Source: Limnephilus marmoratus (lineage: Eukaryota; Arthropoda; Insecta; Trichoptera; Limnephilidae). Taken from it: DNA of 64,000 bases. The position numbers and the translations under genes are program-made. Under the pieces are notes generated by a model, which saw nothing but the letters and a program-made list of their open reading frames with translations, ran no database searches and was not told the origin of the DNA. Location: NCBI GenBank assembly GCA_917880885.1, contig OU862917.1:52808727-52872726 (forward strand), read 5' to 3'. This document shows, one piece after another, positions 20,240 through 31,049 of the stretch (positions are counted from its first letter, which is position 1; each line of letters opens with the position of its first letter).

Positions 20240-20868
20240 TTATGTTTACGAGAGATGGGAAGGCTGATAGAGATATTCAAAGAAGGGTGAACGCAGGTAA
20301 CTCTATTAATGGAGGACTGAACGCCGTTGGCACCAACAAAAAACTGTCCAAAGACGCGAAACTAGCCGTCCATAATGGAGTACTGGTACCTACCCTGATG
20401 TATGGCAGTGAGGCATGGAACTGGCAGAAGAAGGATGAAAGTAGACTGAACGCTGTAGAAATGAGATCCCTGAGGCGTATGTGTGGTAAAACCATGTACG
20501 ATCGTGTGAGAAATGTGGAAATCCGCAAAGAATGCAAGGCTGATGTAAGCGTAATGAGTAAGATCAAGAAAGGAACGCTCCGATGGTTTGGACATGTAGA
20601 GCGAATGAACGAGGAAAGGAGTGTAAGGAGAATATATGACGCAAATGTGAATGGTAGAAGAAGTCGAGGACGCCCAAGAAAGACATGGCAGTGAATCAGA
20701 TTCTTGAGTCGGGCCATGTCAAGAGTCAGAATAATAGAAGAGAATGTATGAGACGTTGTATGAATGTAAACGAGGCAAGGAATGTGTACCAAGACCGGGA
20801 TGTTTGGCGGTCCGTCCTCTCTGCCTACCCCTGCGGGGAAACGGCGTGATGGTTAGTTAGTTAGTGTC
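20240..20868 (+). mobile_element. RTE-like LINE 3' end with GTTA-type tail (R1)
   Basis: The ORF at 20245-20694 encodes GKADRDIQRRVNAGN, GVLVPTLMYGSEAWNWQKKD, RLNAVEMRSLRRMCG, GTLRWFGHVERMNEERS and GRRSRGRPRKTW, the classic region downstream of the RT in RTE-type ORFs. A 7-nt deletion at about 20692 shifts the frame; the C-terminus resumes as VNQILESGHVKSQNNRR and ends YPCGETA at about 20848. The 3' end is GGTTAGTTAGTTAGT, a tetranucleotide tail. A minus-strand copy is at 49985-50610. The endonuclease and RT active site are absent. Confidence 0.8.
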
Positions 20869-21180
20869 GGTTTTGAGAACGAGAGAGAGGGTGCAACTGG
20901 TCTATGAACGGTGTGCATTTAGCGTAGACAATGATGTTTTACATCCACTTGTACAGAAGCTCGGTATCACTAAGAGAATGATTGATTGCAAAGGTAATTC
21001 GAGATGAAAACGATACATAGACTGAAAAGAAGAAGATTGTCACATATTTTAAGTATTTATTTTTATATTAAAACCACGTAGGAAGCACTGAAGAAAATAA
21101 TTTCCCACCGGGCCTATGTCATCTTTAAAGTTATCACGTGAAGAGTCTTTTAGAGAGGAGGAAGGAGTGAACATGACCAT

Positions 21181-22316
21181 GTTTTTTTTTTATGTGAATA
21201 CCTCACAACAGTCTTAGCTACTCCCGTCTGGAGCCAGTGAGCCTACGGCATCCCCAATTGGGGTATATTGTGAGGCTGAAGGTAGTGCTGTTAGATGACG
21301 GTACAGTCCATGATAGCTTTTTGTTTGACAAGCCCCCAAAGGGCTCACAAACTCCAACGGCTCGGAGGGCTTTGAAGCAAAGAATGGACGGATACCTCGA
21401 GAGTGTTTTCTCTTGGGGTACAAATAATCTCGTTGAATTCAATGTTTCAAAGACACAATCTTGTCTGATTACGTCTAAAAGGGATCGAAATCTAATATCT
21501 TTCAATGGAAGCAATCTTCCGAACAGGCCCTCCATTGATATGCTCGGTGTAACCCCAGCTATGGGTGCTCCATCGAAGCCAGAGTAAAGTTAGCCTCCCA
21601 AAAACTGGGCGTACTGTACAGGGCCCGCAGATACTTTAATAGTACACAACTGCTAATCATGTACAAATCACAAGTGCGCCCCACGGTTGAATTTGGCAGC
21701 CACCTCTGGTCTGGAGCTCCAAAATACCTGAAAAATACCCTTGACTCTGTGCAGAAACGGGCGGTCCGTTTAATAGATTCTCCCATCTTAACAGACGGAT
21801 TGCAATCTTTAGAGCACAGGCGTAGGGTGGGAATGCTATCCTTGTTCTACCGGTATTACAATGGAAGATGCTCCGAGGAACTATCATCATTGATCCCTTC
21901 GGCACCGGTGCATAGTCGGGAAACACGCCAAACGCGTGCCCAACATTTGTACACGGTTGACATTTGTCACATGAGAACGGGTCGTTTCTTCGACTCGTTC
22001 TTGTGTTCAACAGCTCGGCTGTGGAATTATTTGCCGGCCTCTGTGTTTCCTCCTTCTTACAACATGGGTCTCTTCAAGACCAATGTTCATTCCTTCCTCT
22101 GCTCAAAACGACCCTCCACACAGCATCCCAGATGACATAGGCCCTAAGGGAAATTATTTTCCTGAGGGCCTCCTGCGTGGAGGTAATGTAAAAAAAAAAA
22201 TTGCGGAGGGGAAGGAGTTGGGAGAGAGGAAGATGGGAAGTACCTGGAAGATCTGGTCACCAAATACGGCTAAAGCCAATTCAAGCAACATTTCATTTCT
22301 GAATGGTGGCTTGATA
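21181..22316 (-). mobile_element. tRNA-SINE family S1 (copy h), split by a LINE
   Basis: The SINE 3' part (complement of 21181-21287: ACCGGTTGG-type end replaced by TCCCGTCTGGAGCCAGTGAG, CATCCCCAATTGGGGTATA, GAGGCTGAAGGTAGTG) and its central part (22203-22316: GCGGAGGGGAAGGAGTTGGG, ATCTGGTCACC, GGCTAAAGCC, TTTCTGAATGGTGG) are consecutive in the uninterrupted copy at 57911-58270. The LINE at 21288-22202 lies exactly between them. Confidence 0.75.
21288..22202 (+). mobile_element. LINE 3' end, CR1/Jockey-like (copy L3), inside a SINE
   Basis: Best copy of this LINE. It encodes NNLVEFNVSKTQSCLITSKR, GSNLPNRPSIDMLGV, then after a deletion of about 15 codons near 21560 ASQKLGVLYRARRYFNSTQL, YKSQVRPTVEFGSHLWSG, VQKRAVRLIDSPILTDGLQS, RRVGMLSLFYRYYNGRCSEE, SLFKTNVHSFL-like end and a stop at 22135. 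The 3' UTR has GGCCCTAAGG/CCTGAGGGCC inside CTCCACACAG/CTGCGTGGAG, a two-tier hairpin, then a short A run. The RT core is missing (5' truncation). Confidence 0.8.
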
Positions 22317-22558
22317 AGTTATGAACAAAACAGTATTTAAAGACAAAGTATAAACGTAAAATAAATAAGGAGTGTGTGCAAAGCAAGAGACCCAGCAACA
22401 TTGATAAGCAATCGATGCTCAGTAATGATGAAGTTTTTCAATTTTCTGTTACCATTTTCCTTTTCGAATTTCGATCGCGTGACGTAGCTTGAAGTAAAAC
22501 ACTGCCACTTGTATTGCAGTTAATTCAAATCTCCCAGGAGAACATGGATTACAAGCTA

Positions 22559-23229
22559 TAGTCTGTCAAATAAGAGTAGAAAATATAAAAACTTGAACTA
22601 CCAAATTTGTAGACTGGCGACACCAATTTAACTGTCAAATATTTTTTTGAAGTGCAATGACACTGAATGTATAGAACACAGTAAACCACATTTTAAAAAA
22701 CATTTTTTCTTCACAACATAAATTTGATTAAAAGGTGATTTATAAAGCGATTTGCTTTAATTTAATTTAACAAAAATTTGAATTTAACAATAGAAAGAAA
22801 GGCAGAATCACTAATGGTGAGTTTAGTTACACTACTTTTAGATCTGAATGAATTAAATATATTCAGATCTAAAATTAGAGACATGGTCTAAAGCCCGGGC
22901 AACGCTAGGTACTTTATCTAGTATTAAATAAAAGTGAGCAATTTCTAAACTGTGCTTTATATTTTATTACATTATAGTTATTCTCCATTATGTTACCACA
23001 AAATTGCAAAGGTGTAATAATAATATACTTATATGCAATTCTAAGTTTGAGATCGGCGGGTATCTATACTGCAATGAAAAAATATTTTTTCCACTATTAT
23101 GCCTTTTTAATTTTTTATAAAAATGTAGGTTACACAGCATTACTTTAACACCATGAGTTGTGTGTTTAGTATTGCCATTCGATCAACAGTGGCGCCCTCA
23201 TATATTTTCTACTCTTATTTGACAAACTG
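22559..23229. mobile_element. MITE with 28-bp TIRs and TA duplication
   Basis: AGTCTGTCAAATAAGAGTAG (left) and its inverted match AGTTTGTCAAATAAGAGTAG (right), both continuing into AAAATATA, bound 671 bp, with TA at 22557-22558 and 23230-23231. TA duplication and an (C/T)AGT start suit Tc1/mariner-type transposition. An internal palindrome TTTAGATCTGAAT/ATTCAGATCTAAA is at 22837-22874. No transposase. Confidence 0.8.
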
Positions 23230-23589
23230 TACGTCACAAATGTTTAGCCAATTACCGCTCTATCCCCTCGATGAGCCAACCTTGCGCTTTTCCAACGAAC
23301 CTTGAATTTAAATGACATTTTCAAAATTGGAACTGTTCAGATTTGAATTGAATAGACAATAAACTCAACCCAACGTAACCTTTTCATCACTTTTCATCCC
23401 TTTATATCACTTTTCAAAAGTTGTTGATTTGTAACTAGTAATCCGATTATTGCAAAAACAGGTGCTGTAAAAAAATTGCATTGGAATTTAAATTTCGCAA
23501 AAATTGCACCTAAAATTAATATTGGAGGACAATAGACTTTCGTTATTTAAAGACTTCAAAATTATATCTATACATTACCAAAAAGACAA

Positions 23590-23850
23590 ACTAAGCCATC
23601 ATACTGCACAACACAATTACGACACAAGACATAGACATCGACACATGATTCCGAAGACAAATATTACATTTGGACGAAGACATTATCATAATTTGGCTCC
23701 ATTTTTTTAAATTTAATTGAAAAAGATATAAAAGAAATGCAAGTGACAAAAAATCTAAAACGCAAAATTCACACGTGGATAGTAAACAAGGGTATTGCAT
23801 ACCTACTGCGGGCAGATATCTTGATCAAACAACACACTCAACGCCTGTAT
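23590..23850 (+). mobile_element. LINE C-terminal fragment (HNYDTRHRHRH motif)
   Basis: The first ORF ends KLSHHTAQHNYDTRHRHRHM, then IPKTNITFGRRHYHNLAPFF; after a frameshift at 23708 it continues FNLIEKDIKEMQVTKNLKRK, then IHTWIVNKG. H-x-Y-x-T-R followed by IPK, a hydrophobic/aromatic LAP block and a final K-rich helix is the standard C-terminus of several Jockey-superfamily LINE proteins. No tail is recognisable. A different family from the other LINEs here. Confidence 0.6.
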
Positions 23851-24113
23851 TTTTTCTCTTTTCTTCTTAATTATTTTCATTCCTTTCTTTCATCTTTTTC
23901 TATTTATCTCATCTCTTTTTTTAATATATTTTCTTTTATCATTTATCTATTGAATGAAAATTAAATTTTTACCTTCCAAGATTAAGATATCAAAATTAGA
24001 TTACATTCCCGCCACTTCAGAACAGGCTCAGCCTAGTGAGGTGGTACATATCAAAAAAATATATAATATAATTATATTTATATGTAGGTATACTGTAATC
24101 TTATTCTTGGTTA

Positions 24114-24394
24114 GGGGTCGTCCATTAATAACGTGATGTTTTTTTAGCAACTTTTTAACCCCCCCCCCCCTCCCTGGTGATATGTGGTGAGGTTTTAGAC
24201 TAATCCCCCCCCCTCCCCCAAAATCACGTGTATTTTTTTTTAGTACAAAGTATTTTTGAAATTTTCAGAATATTCTCACGAAAAATAAATACACGTGATT
24301 TCTCATTATACCCCCCCCCCCCCGTCGTGATATTTTGTGATTTTTTCCGAACCCCCCCCCCCTTTCGAGCCTCACGTGATTAATGGACGACCCC
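24114..24394. mobile_element. C-tract MITE with TTA duplication
   Basis: Ends GGGGTCGTCCATTAATAACG and complement GGGGTCGTCCATTAATCACG continue to TGA; one mismatch in 23 bp. TTA lies at both sides (24111-24113 and 24395-24397). Interior holds four runs of 9-14 C and a CACGTGATTT repeat in both orientations. Organisation and 3-bp duplication match the GGGAACG MITEs at 10063, 38348 and 41218, suggesting one superfamily (PIF/Harbinger-like). Confidence 0.8.
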
Positions 24395-25126
24395 TTAATA
24401 TATAATTTTAAAAAAATTATCAAAGACATGTTACAAATCATTTTTGATAACTCAAATAACGCAAAAAATGTAATTTTCCTGAATTTCTCAACAAATAACG
24501 ATAACATAATTATTTTACACATCTAGCCTTGCATTATATGGATAAAAAGAAATGCACAAAACCGCGGTACTTATCTGACCATACAGAAATAATTTTAGAC
24601 AAATCCAACCGCAAACTGAACTCGATACAATGTACACATTTAAATATAATTTTAATACGCCATATTATGTACATAAATGAATGCATTAATCGGTGATTTG
24701 AATATTTATTATCAAAATGTTAGAGGTCTCCGAACTAAATCCCATGTTTTCCTATCCGGTGTTTTGAATGCCAATTATGACATGACATGCCTGACTGAGA
24801 CATGGCTCTTGCCAAGCATATTTGACTCTGAATTATTTGATGAACGGTATGTAGTGTATCGTTGTGATCGCGACTATGTTTCGTTAGACCAGGCACTCGG
24901 CGGTGGCTAAATTATTGCATTACGCCGCGAACTGCCTACATGCCCCTCACCCTTCCTCCCGCCCATCAAGCGTTCAGAGACAGCTACAGCTACTCTTGCA
25001 CTAGACTCTGGAGCAAGTGCTTCTAAACTACGTATATACTGATAAGTTTTAAGATTTTCACGGCCAGAAGCATTTTCGTTATATGTTTTTGGGGTGTTGT
25101 GCCGTGTTGCGCTACCTCCTTCTTTA

Positions 25127-25168
25127 GCCAACGTTTCGGACATCGTTGCAGTGTCCATCATCAGGGCA
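25127..25168 (-). ncRNA. Hammerhead ribozyme motif, family F (F2 left arm)
   Basis: Minus strand: GCC, CTGATGA (complement of 25157-25163), one extra T, helix II GGACA..TGTCC, GAAAC (complement of 25133-25137), GTT with predicted cleavage after the second T, GGC. Helix III is the self-complementary ACGT; helix I starts with only three GC pairs (GCC/GGC). Confidence 0.65.
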
Positions 25169-25210
25169 GATCCGGCAGATCCGGTCACATCTACCGGATC
25201 TGCCGGATCT

Positions 25211-25253
25211 GCCCTGATGATGGACACTGCAACGATGTCCGAAACGTTGGCTA
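25211..25253 (+). ncRNA. Hammerhead ribozyme motif, family F (F2 right arm)
   Basis: Mirror copy of the left-arm motif: GCC (25211-25213), CTGATGA (25214-25220), T, GGACACTGCAACGATGTCC helix II with a 9-nt loop, GAAAC (25241-25245), GTTGGC. Same extra base after the CTGATGA box as in all other families here. Confidence 0.65.
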
Positions 25254-28178
25254 AAGAAGGAGGTAGCGCAACACGGCACAACACCCCAAAAACATATAAC
25301 GAAAATACGTATATACTGTTCATATTTCGTGCAAGGCGCAGAGCAGATTAAATCATTAGGTGACTTTTTTGAATTTATATCTATGTTGCATACCAATTTC
25401 CCCAATGATGAATTCCTTCTATTAGGAGATTTTAACATACGACATGCCCCGTGGCTTCCGCCTTCAACCGCGGACGGTTCCCTGCTACTTAATCGATCCT
25501 CAATCGATGCACTGACTTCAACTCTTTCTGATTTTTTAGACTTTACCGGTTTCCGTCAATTCAACAGCCAGCTTAATGTAAACGAGCGTGTTCTGGACCT
25601 GGTGATATCGAATTGCGCGTGCACTGTAATCGGGTGCGACATGCCGCTAGTGCCAGAAGATGCACACCACCGCTCGCTGGAGGTGTCGCTGCGTATATCC
25701 CGCGAGCTGTCCCTCCGAACGCCGCGCTCGCGCACGGTCCGCTCCTATCACAACGCTGACTATGTGCAGATTAATAGCGCCTTAGCAGCCGTTGACTGGA
25801 CAACGACTCTAAACAGCAGCAATGTAGACTCAATTACGGCACGATTCTATTTCGAATTAAATAAGGTAATTGTCGCGCATGTACCATCTAGATCAATTAA
25901 CATAGACTCCAGGTATCCTCCATGGTATAGTCCCGCATTAAAAAAAGTAATTAAAGATAAACTTAAATTTCATAAAAAATACAAAATTTATAACCGTAAC
26001 TCTGACTATCAAACTTTCTCTCTTCTCCGAGAACGACAAAAGTGTATGGAAAAAGTGTGCTACAATAATTTTATTAATATTAATACCGATCCCAAACACT
26101 TTTGGACCTTTGTTAAATCTAAGCAAAAAAACTCTGAAATTCCTAACAATATGTTTCTTTGCTCTCAGCATGTATCGGGTGGGGAAGATATAAGTAACTT
26201 ATTTAACATGCATTTCCAATCCTCCTTCGAATACCCCGCCCCGTGCACCTCGTCTACAACTCGAATATATAATCCAAACACCTCAGTTCTCAATCTTAAT
26301 AATGTTAATATAAACACTGAATTAGTTTGTAAATATCTTAAATCATTAGACCCTACCAAAGGCAGTGGGCCTGATGGTATACACCCTGTATTCTTAAAGA
26401 ATTGCGCTAGTGTTCTATGTTATCCGCTATGTCTAATATTCAAAGCTTTGCAAAGGAATGGAAAAGTTCATACGTTGTGCCTATATTCAAAAAAGGAGAC
26501 AAGCATAATATTGAAAATTACAGACCAATCTCTAAGTTAAATGTAATGGGTAAATTTTTTGAAAAAATAGTTTTTGATATCATTTTTCCTTGCATACGAC
26601 CACACATAATTTCAAATCAACACGGTTTTGTCACCAAAAAATCAACAGAAACTCTTCTATGTGAGTTTGTTCACACAGTCCTTGTTGCTATGGATAACGG
26701 ATATCAAGTCGATGTAGTCTACACAGACTACTCCAAAGCCTTTGATAAAATCCCACACAGCATCTTAATTGAGAAAGTCGAAGCAATGGGTATACATGGT
26801 GACCTCCTTCGTTGGTTAGCCTCTTATCTCGACAATCGTACGCAAGCTGTAACTGTACAAGGATTCTGCTCTAGTTTCGTCCCCGTAACCTCAGGAGTTC
26901 CCCAAGGATCTCACCTTGGCCCCCTCTTATTCAATATTTTTTTGAATGACGTTAACAAAACTATCCGTAACTCTCAACTGTACCTATATGCGGATGACAA
27001 AAAGATTGTCAAAATCATTAAGTCCGAGATGGATTGTCTAGAGCTCCAGAATGACCTTGACTCTCTGGTTAATGTATATTGTATAGAAAATCGCCTTCTT
27101 TTGAATGCAGATAAATGTAGTGTTATATCTTATTCTCGAAAGAAACACACAATATTATATCCCTACATTATTAAGAACAATATTTTAAACAGAGTAAATG
27201 TAATAAGAGATCTTGGAGTTCTATTAGATAGTAAGCTTCTTTTTCAATCTCACGTCGAGCATATCACGTCGAAGGCTTTGAAAATGTTGGGATTTATTCT
27301 TAGAGTAAGTTCAGCTTTCAAAAATCCACAAACATTTAAGACTCTCTACATATCCTATGTTAGAAGCCACCTAGAGTATGCTTCTACAGTGTGGAACCCT
27401 CATTGTTCTACATATAAAACAAATATAGAAAGAGTTCAGAAAAAGTTTATGAAATATGTCTCTTATCGCGTGCGAAATGATGAAAACTATGTCCCCGTAA
27501 ACCTTAAATCTCTTGATCAACGCCGAGATATCAGAGACCTATTAATGCTCTATAAGATTATTCATAACTTCATTGATAGCCCGTACTTACTACAAAATAT
27601 TCATTTCCGATGTCCATTAAGAGTTACTCGATCTCCAGACACCTTTTATATCCCTAAGAGCAAGACAAATTATCTTGAAAATGTATTTGTAAGAAGAAGC
27701 TGTAGCACATTTAACAGATTATGCCCAAATATCGATGTGTTTAATACAAACCTTGATAAATTCACAGCATGCATAAAAAATAACACTATTGATGCCACAT
27801 GTTTAACTAATAACTTAATATTTCATTGATTTCTGAATTTCTCTTTTTTTATTTTTAGTATCACCACATTTTCTCTCCAACTTTTTGCAGTTGGAATTCA
27901 AATAAAATCACTTCCTGAAATATATTATTTATATCAATCAAAAATTAAATGTAAACCCTTGAAAAACCTCGGTTATTACTTTTTGTAGATATAAGTAAGA
28001 AGATACACTTTATCAGAATTACTTATATCAGGTATAGGTATTGTGTATTTTTGCATTACGGTTCTAAATTATTTGTCGTTATTTTATTGGTCTATGACAT
28101 ACTTATTTTTATCACTGTCATTTATGAATTTTGTACAGACTGTTTATAATGCTAATAAATAAAATAAAATAAAATAAA

Positions 28179-28831
28179 AAATACAATTTCCATATTACTG
28201 ATAATAGAAGACTCACTTGGTCACATAAAATTTGAAAGCCTAAGGCCTGTGTTTGTTATCTAAAATATATTACAGACTGTATTCTAGTTCAGTTTTATGC
28301 TCTAATTAATGGGTGTCGGAATGAAATATAAAAAACCAAATAAACAACCATTTATTGATGATAAACATGTTGAATTTGGGCGTGTGTGTGGGAATATTGT
28401 GGGGGCGGTACCGACAGACAAAAAACTTGACCATTAGTGTTTTTTTTTTCTCCTAGAGTTGAGTTGATCCTTTATTATTATTTAGTAATGGAATTTTATG
28501 AACGCGTCTGAGCGGGTTTTAGATTTATTGTTATTATTAGTTTTTAGCCTAAGGACAAAATGAGTTAAAAACGGAAGCTGTATAGGAATATTTACTGAGA
28601 ATAAATACGAAACTACAAGCATTATAAAAAAGCGAAACGTCGATAAAAAAGTTGTTTCAATCTATTTTTACTTACTGTTTGTATGTATCTAACTGTCTGT
28701 TTATTGAATTGCACAATTTTTGGTTGGCAAACTGTGTAGGTATTTTCATTTCCTGATAAAACTCACTCATCTGAACATTTCATAGCGTATATTAGATTTA
28801 TTGGTTAAATAAACTATCTAAATAACAAAGA
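28179..28831. other. No firm feature
   Basis: AT-rich. At 28628-28665 GCGAAACGTCGAT..AAGTTGTTTCAATC resembles the 3' end of the hammerhead elements but no CTGANGA core precedes it at the right distance. Nothing else identified. Confidence 0.4.
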
Positions 28832-29194
28832 CGGTCTTTGTGGTCGAGGGGTAAGGCTCTCGACCAGCAATCCGAAAGTGGCGGGTTCAAATCTTTTGAT
28901 TAATTTGTGTTTTATTACGAAACAATCATTTAAAATAATATAAGGTATATTTGCGGAACGAACCAGAGTGGAAAATACTCTCAGTATCGCCCATTCAAAA
29001 TTGAAACGTTGCTTAAAATGGCTTTAGCTATGTTTGGTGACCATATCTGAATAGCCAAGAACTTCCCTACATTCCTCTTCCCTACCTCCTTCTCCTCCGC
29101 ACTACCGCCAGACTCACAAAATACCCGAATTAGGGATGTCATACTCACTGGCTGCGGGCGGTTGGGACCCTTGCGCGGTATTCAAATAAAAAAA
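28832..29194 (+). mobile_element. tRNA-derived SINE family S1 (copy b), full length
   Basis: The tRNA-like head has an A box TGGTCGAGGGG (28841-28851) and B box GGTTCAAATCT (28884-28894), the internal Pol III promoter. The body includes GGAAAATACTCTCAGTATCG, GAAACGTTGCTTAAAATGGC, TTGGTGACCATATCTGAATA and a CT-rich segment; the 3' end is CTTGCGCGGTATTCAAATAA. Same layout as 33680-34025. It does not encode protein. Confidence 0.8.
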
Positions 29195-29820
29195 TACATG
29201 TTTAAAGTCTACAGAAAAGCTTCAAACATACTAAGTTCGTTTGTCTGTGCGTGATTGTTTGTCCAAATGAAATTTACCTCCACGAAACTAATTTAGCCCA
29301 AATTTGATTTGAAATTTTAAGCGTCATTTCAAAATTGGAAGCGATAAAGTACGAGTGGGTACCTACCTAAAATATAATATTTTAACGGAATATTATTTTA
29401 ATTGCATTTTTCAAAGTTGTACGGAGTCCGTACAGTTTCAGAGAAGAATTTGTTTTTGTTTATTTACATTGCAATATTATATTTTTTGTATTCTAAGTTC
29501 TTATGAAAAGTTATTTTTATTTAGAAGTGATATGGAATCTTAAGCTTTATTACCAAATGTAGAAGTATATGGTAAAGTGAAGACTGATAATGTGATTACG
29601 AGGTTAAGTTACTTTTTCTAATAATAAAAAAATTAAAAATTAATGGATTTTTTTTTAACCTATGTTATATGTATTATTATGTTATGTTCATATTCGCAAA
29701 ACATTCGCTCGAACTTTGCGAATGCGAGTGCTATTGCTAATATGCAAAAATATGCGAATAATAGTAACTTTATAATTAAACTGAACTATTTTGTACGTGT
29801 GTACAGTTATAAACTATAAT
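29195..29820. other. No recognisable feature
   Basis: AT-rich sequence. Two palindromic pieces (TTCGCAAAACATTCGC and neighbours near 29695-29760) are visible but unassigned. Confidence 0.4.
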
Positions 29821-29823
29821 CCA

Positions 29824-29860
29824 ATCTGATGATGCCCGTAGCAAGATGAAACCGTTCAGG
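29824..29860 (+). ncRNA. Decayed hammerhead motif, family D/E
   Basis: CTGATGA (29826-29832), T, GCCCGTAGCAAGAT, GAAACCG (29848-29854), TTCAGG. The boxes and spacing match the copy at 35885-35916 (CTGAAGATG...GATGAAACCGGT), but helix II no longer pairs well and the helix III palindrome is broken. Probably an inactive relic. Confidence 0.4.
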
Positions 29861-29869
29861 TGAAAAAAA

Positions 29870-31000
29870 AATAGAAATCGTTTCAAGATAGTATCGACAA
29901 AACTTATTGCTCATTATTCATAGAGGGCGCTTATTATGCTTTAAAATATTAAATTGAATTAATCGTTTGCGCCTCTGGATTGGAAGAAAAACTGCAGATG
30001 TAAGTATGCCCCCTTAGTCTTTCTTTGAAAGATTTGAGTTTGTTTATGCACAAAACTATTTATTCATTTTGCGTGTGTACGGGCGCAAGCCATTAATTGA
30101 TCTTAATATTTTAAAGCTTGTAAAAAGTGTTTTTCCCTGAAAAAATTAAACTCGCGCCATCTATAAAAGAATAGATTGTGAATTCTATTATCAGTTGGTT
30201 TTGCGGACCACCAACATAGAACATTATTCTGTAGATATCAATAATAACATTATTCTAGCGATCCTATAATTTGTAGTCAAAGTTAAGGGCATACATGACT
30301 TAATATGACTCCAGGGATCAGAGAGTTGGCACGAATCATTATTAATGTCCAGGAAGCCTGAACACAGAGAACACTGGGCATTCTGAGCATTCTGAACATT
30401 CCGAATAGGGCGACAACAAAGGCAAAGTGGGAGCGCGGACATGTAAATTAGGCGAAGCAAATGCACAAAGGGGAGTGGCGAACGGGATATAAGTTACTGC
30501 GAACACTCCCGGTAATGAGGGGGTTATTGTTTCTGTTTTGTTTACGGGGGGTTACGTGGGATATTCATTGTAGAGGGGATGAAATTATTCCAACGATCCG
30601 AGTAATTGGTAGATCAAACAATACGCTAATAAATTTATTCATAGGCATTTCTAAAACCATCACACAATCATGATTAGCATAATAATAATAATGACTAGCT
30701 TTTGCCCGTTGCAAGCAAAAAATTTGTAAAAGTTCTAAGCGATTTGTTGTTTGAGTGCGGATGAAGCTAAGAGTGTTTGCTTAACACAAAGGGCCCAAGG
30801 AGTTTACCGCTCAGTTAAGTACAGCTGCTACTGAACCATGTCGGTCGCCCGGCATTCATTATGGAACTTTTCACGTAAAAAGATACCATTCAGGTTTGTT
30901 TGAAACACGCGTAGTTTGATACCCATGTCAGCTACTTTCCGGTTTCAATGAAGACTTTTACATCTCGTAAAATTAATAATACATAGGTACTTGAATGATT
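29870..31000. other. No recognisable feature
   Basis: Short ORFs on both strands (longest 80 codons) without motifs; no terminal repeats or partner elsewhere in the window. Confidence 0.45.
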
Positions 31001-31002
31001 TG

Positions 31003-31047
31003 TGTAGCGCCGTTTTGTGAAAAATTACCTCAAGGATGCTGTACAAT
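31003..31047 (-). repeat. LINE-type 3' stem-loop tail (copy d)
   Basis: Complement reads ACAGCATCCTTGAGGTAATT then TTTCACAAAACGGCGCTACA. The left side of the outer stem is mutated. No (ATT)n remains. Confidence 0.5.
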
Positions 31048-31049
31048 AC

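Larger units (their letters stand above)
25042..25305. mobile_element. Palindromic hammerhead element, family F (F2), in LINE ORF2
   Basis: A 264-bp insertion with exact 13-bp target duplication TACGTATATACTG (25029-25041 and 25306-25318). Arms 25072-25185 and 25190-25305 are almost perfect inverted copies: from outside in, TTTTCGTTATATG/CATATAACGAAAA, GGGGTGTTGTGCCGTG, a GCTACCTCC block, the hammerhead core and ATCCGGCAGATCCGG. The left arm extends 30 bp further (AAGTTTTAAGATTTTCACGG), giving the more complete 3' end. 3' tails face outward. Excision plus one duplication restores the LINE reading frame exactly. Confidence 0.85.
24677..27829 (+). pseudogene. LINE ORF2: apurinic endonuclease + reverse transcriptase (broken)
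   Basis: The endonuclease domain starts NIYYQNVRGLRTKS and contains LTETWL and later LLLGDFNIRHAPW, the metal-binding and catalytic signatures of the exonuclease-endonuclease-phosphatase fold. The RT domain holds NYRPIS, motif A VVYTDYSKAFDKIPHSI (about 26710-26765), motif B SGVPQGSHLGPLLFNIFLND and motif C YADD (26987-26998), all intact. A C-terminal region follows (RSHLEYASTVWNPH, VQKKFMKYVSYRV). Breaks: TAA at 24908-24910; the 264-bp insertion plus 13-bp duplication, whose removal keeps one frame from 24911 to about 26410; and a deletion/frameshift at about 26420-26450 just before the RT core. No RNase H is seen. The protein would nick target DNA and copy the element RNA by target-primed reverse transcription. 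Confidence 0.85.
24677..28178 (+). mobile_element. Jockey-like LINE, nearly complete ORF2 with 3' UTR and tail
   Basis: The element runs from the start of ORF2 through a 3' UTR (27830-28150) to an (AAATAAAATA)n tail ending at about 28178. ORF1 is not present upstream, so this copy begins at or near the ORF2 start. It is interrupted by a hammerhead element at 25042-25305. Two partial relatives lie at 50733-52445. It is the youngest-looking LINE in the window because long frames are still open. Confidence 0.85.

Noticed and set aside
24914..25323. Minus and plus ORFs of 85-138 codons over the F2 palindrome as genes.
   Set aside because: Both read the same inverted repeat from either side; they are symmetrical shadows of the palindrome.
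28500..28670. Possible further hammerhead element (CTGAGAA, GAAAC, and a GAAACGTCGAT..TTGTTTCAATC end).
   Set aside because: The first box is wrong (CTGAGAA), helix II does not pair and box spacing is off; only the end resembles the family.
28841..28900. Possible true tRNA gene from A and B boxes (also 33691-33744).
   Set aside because: No acceptor stem closes and both run on into the same 270-bp SINE body, so they are SINE heads.
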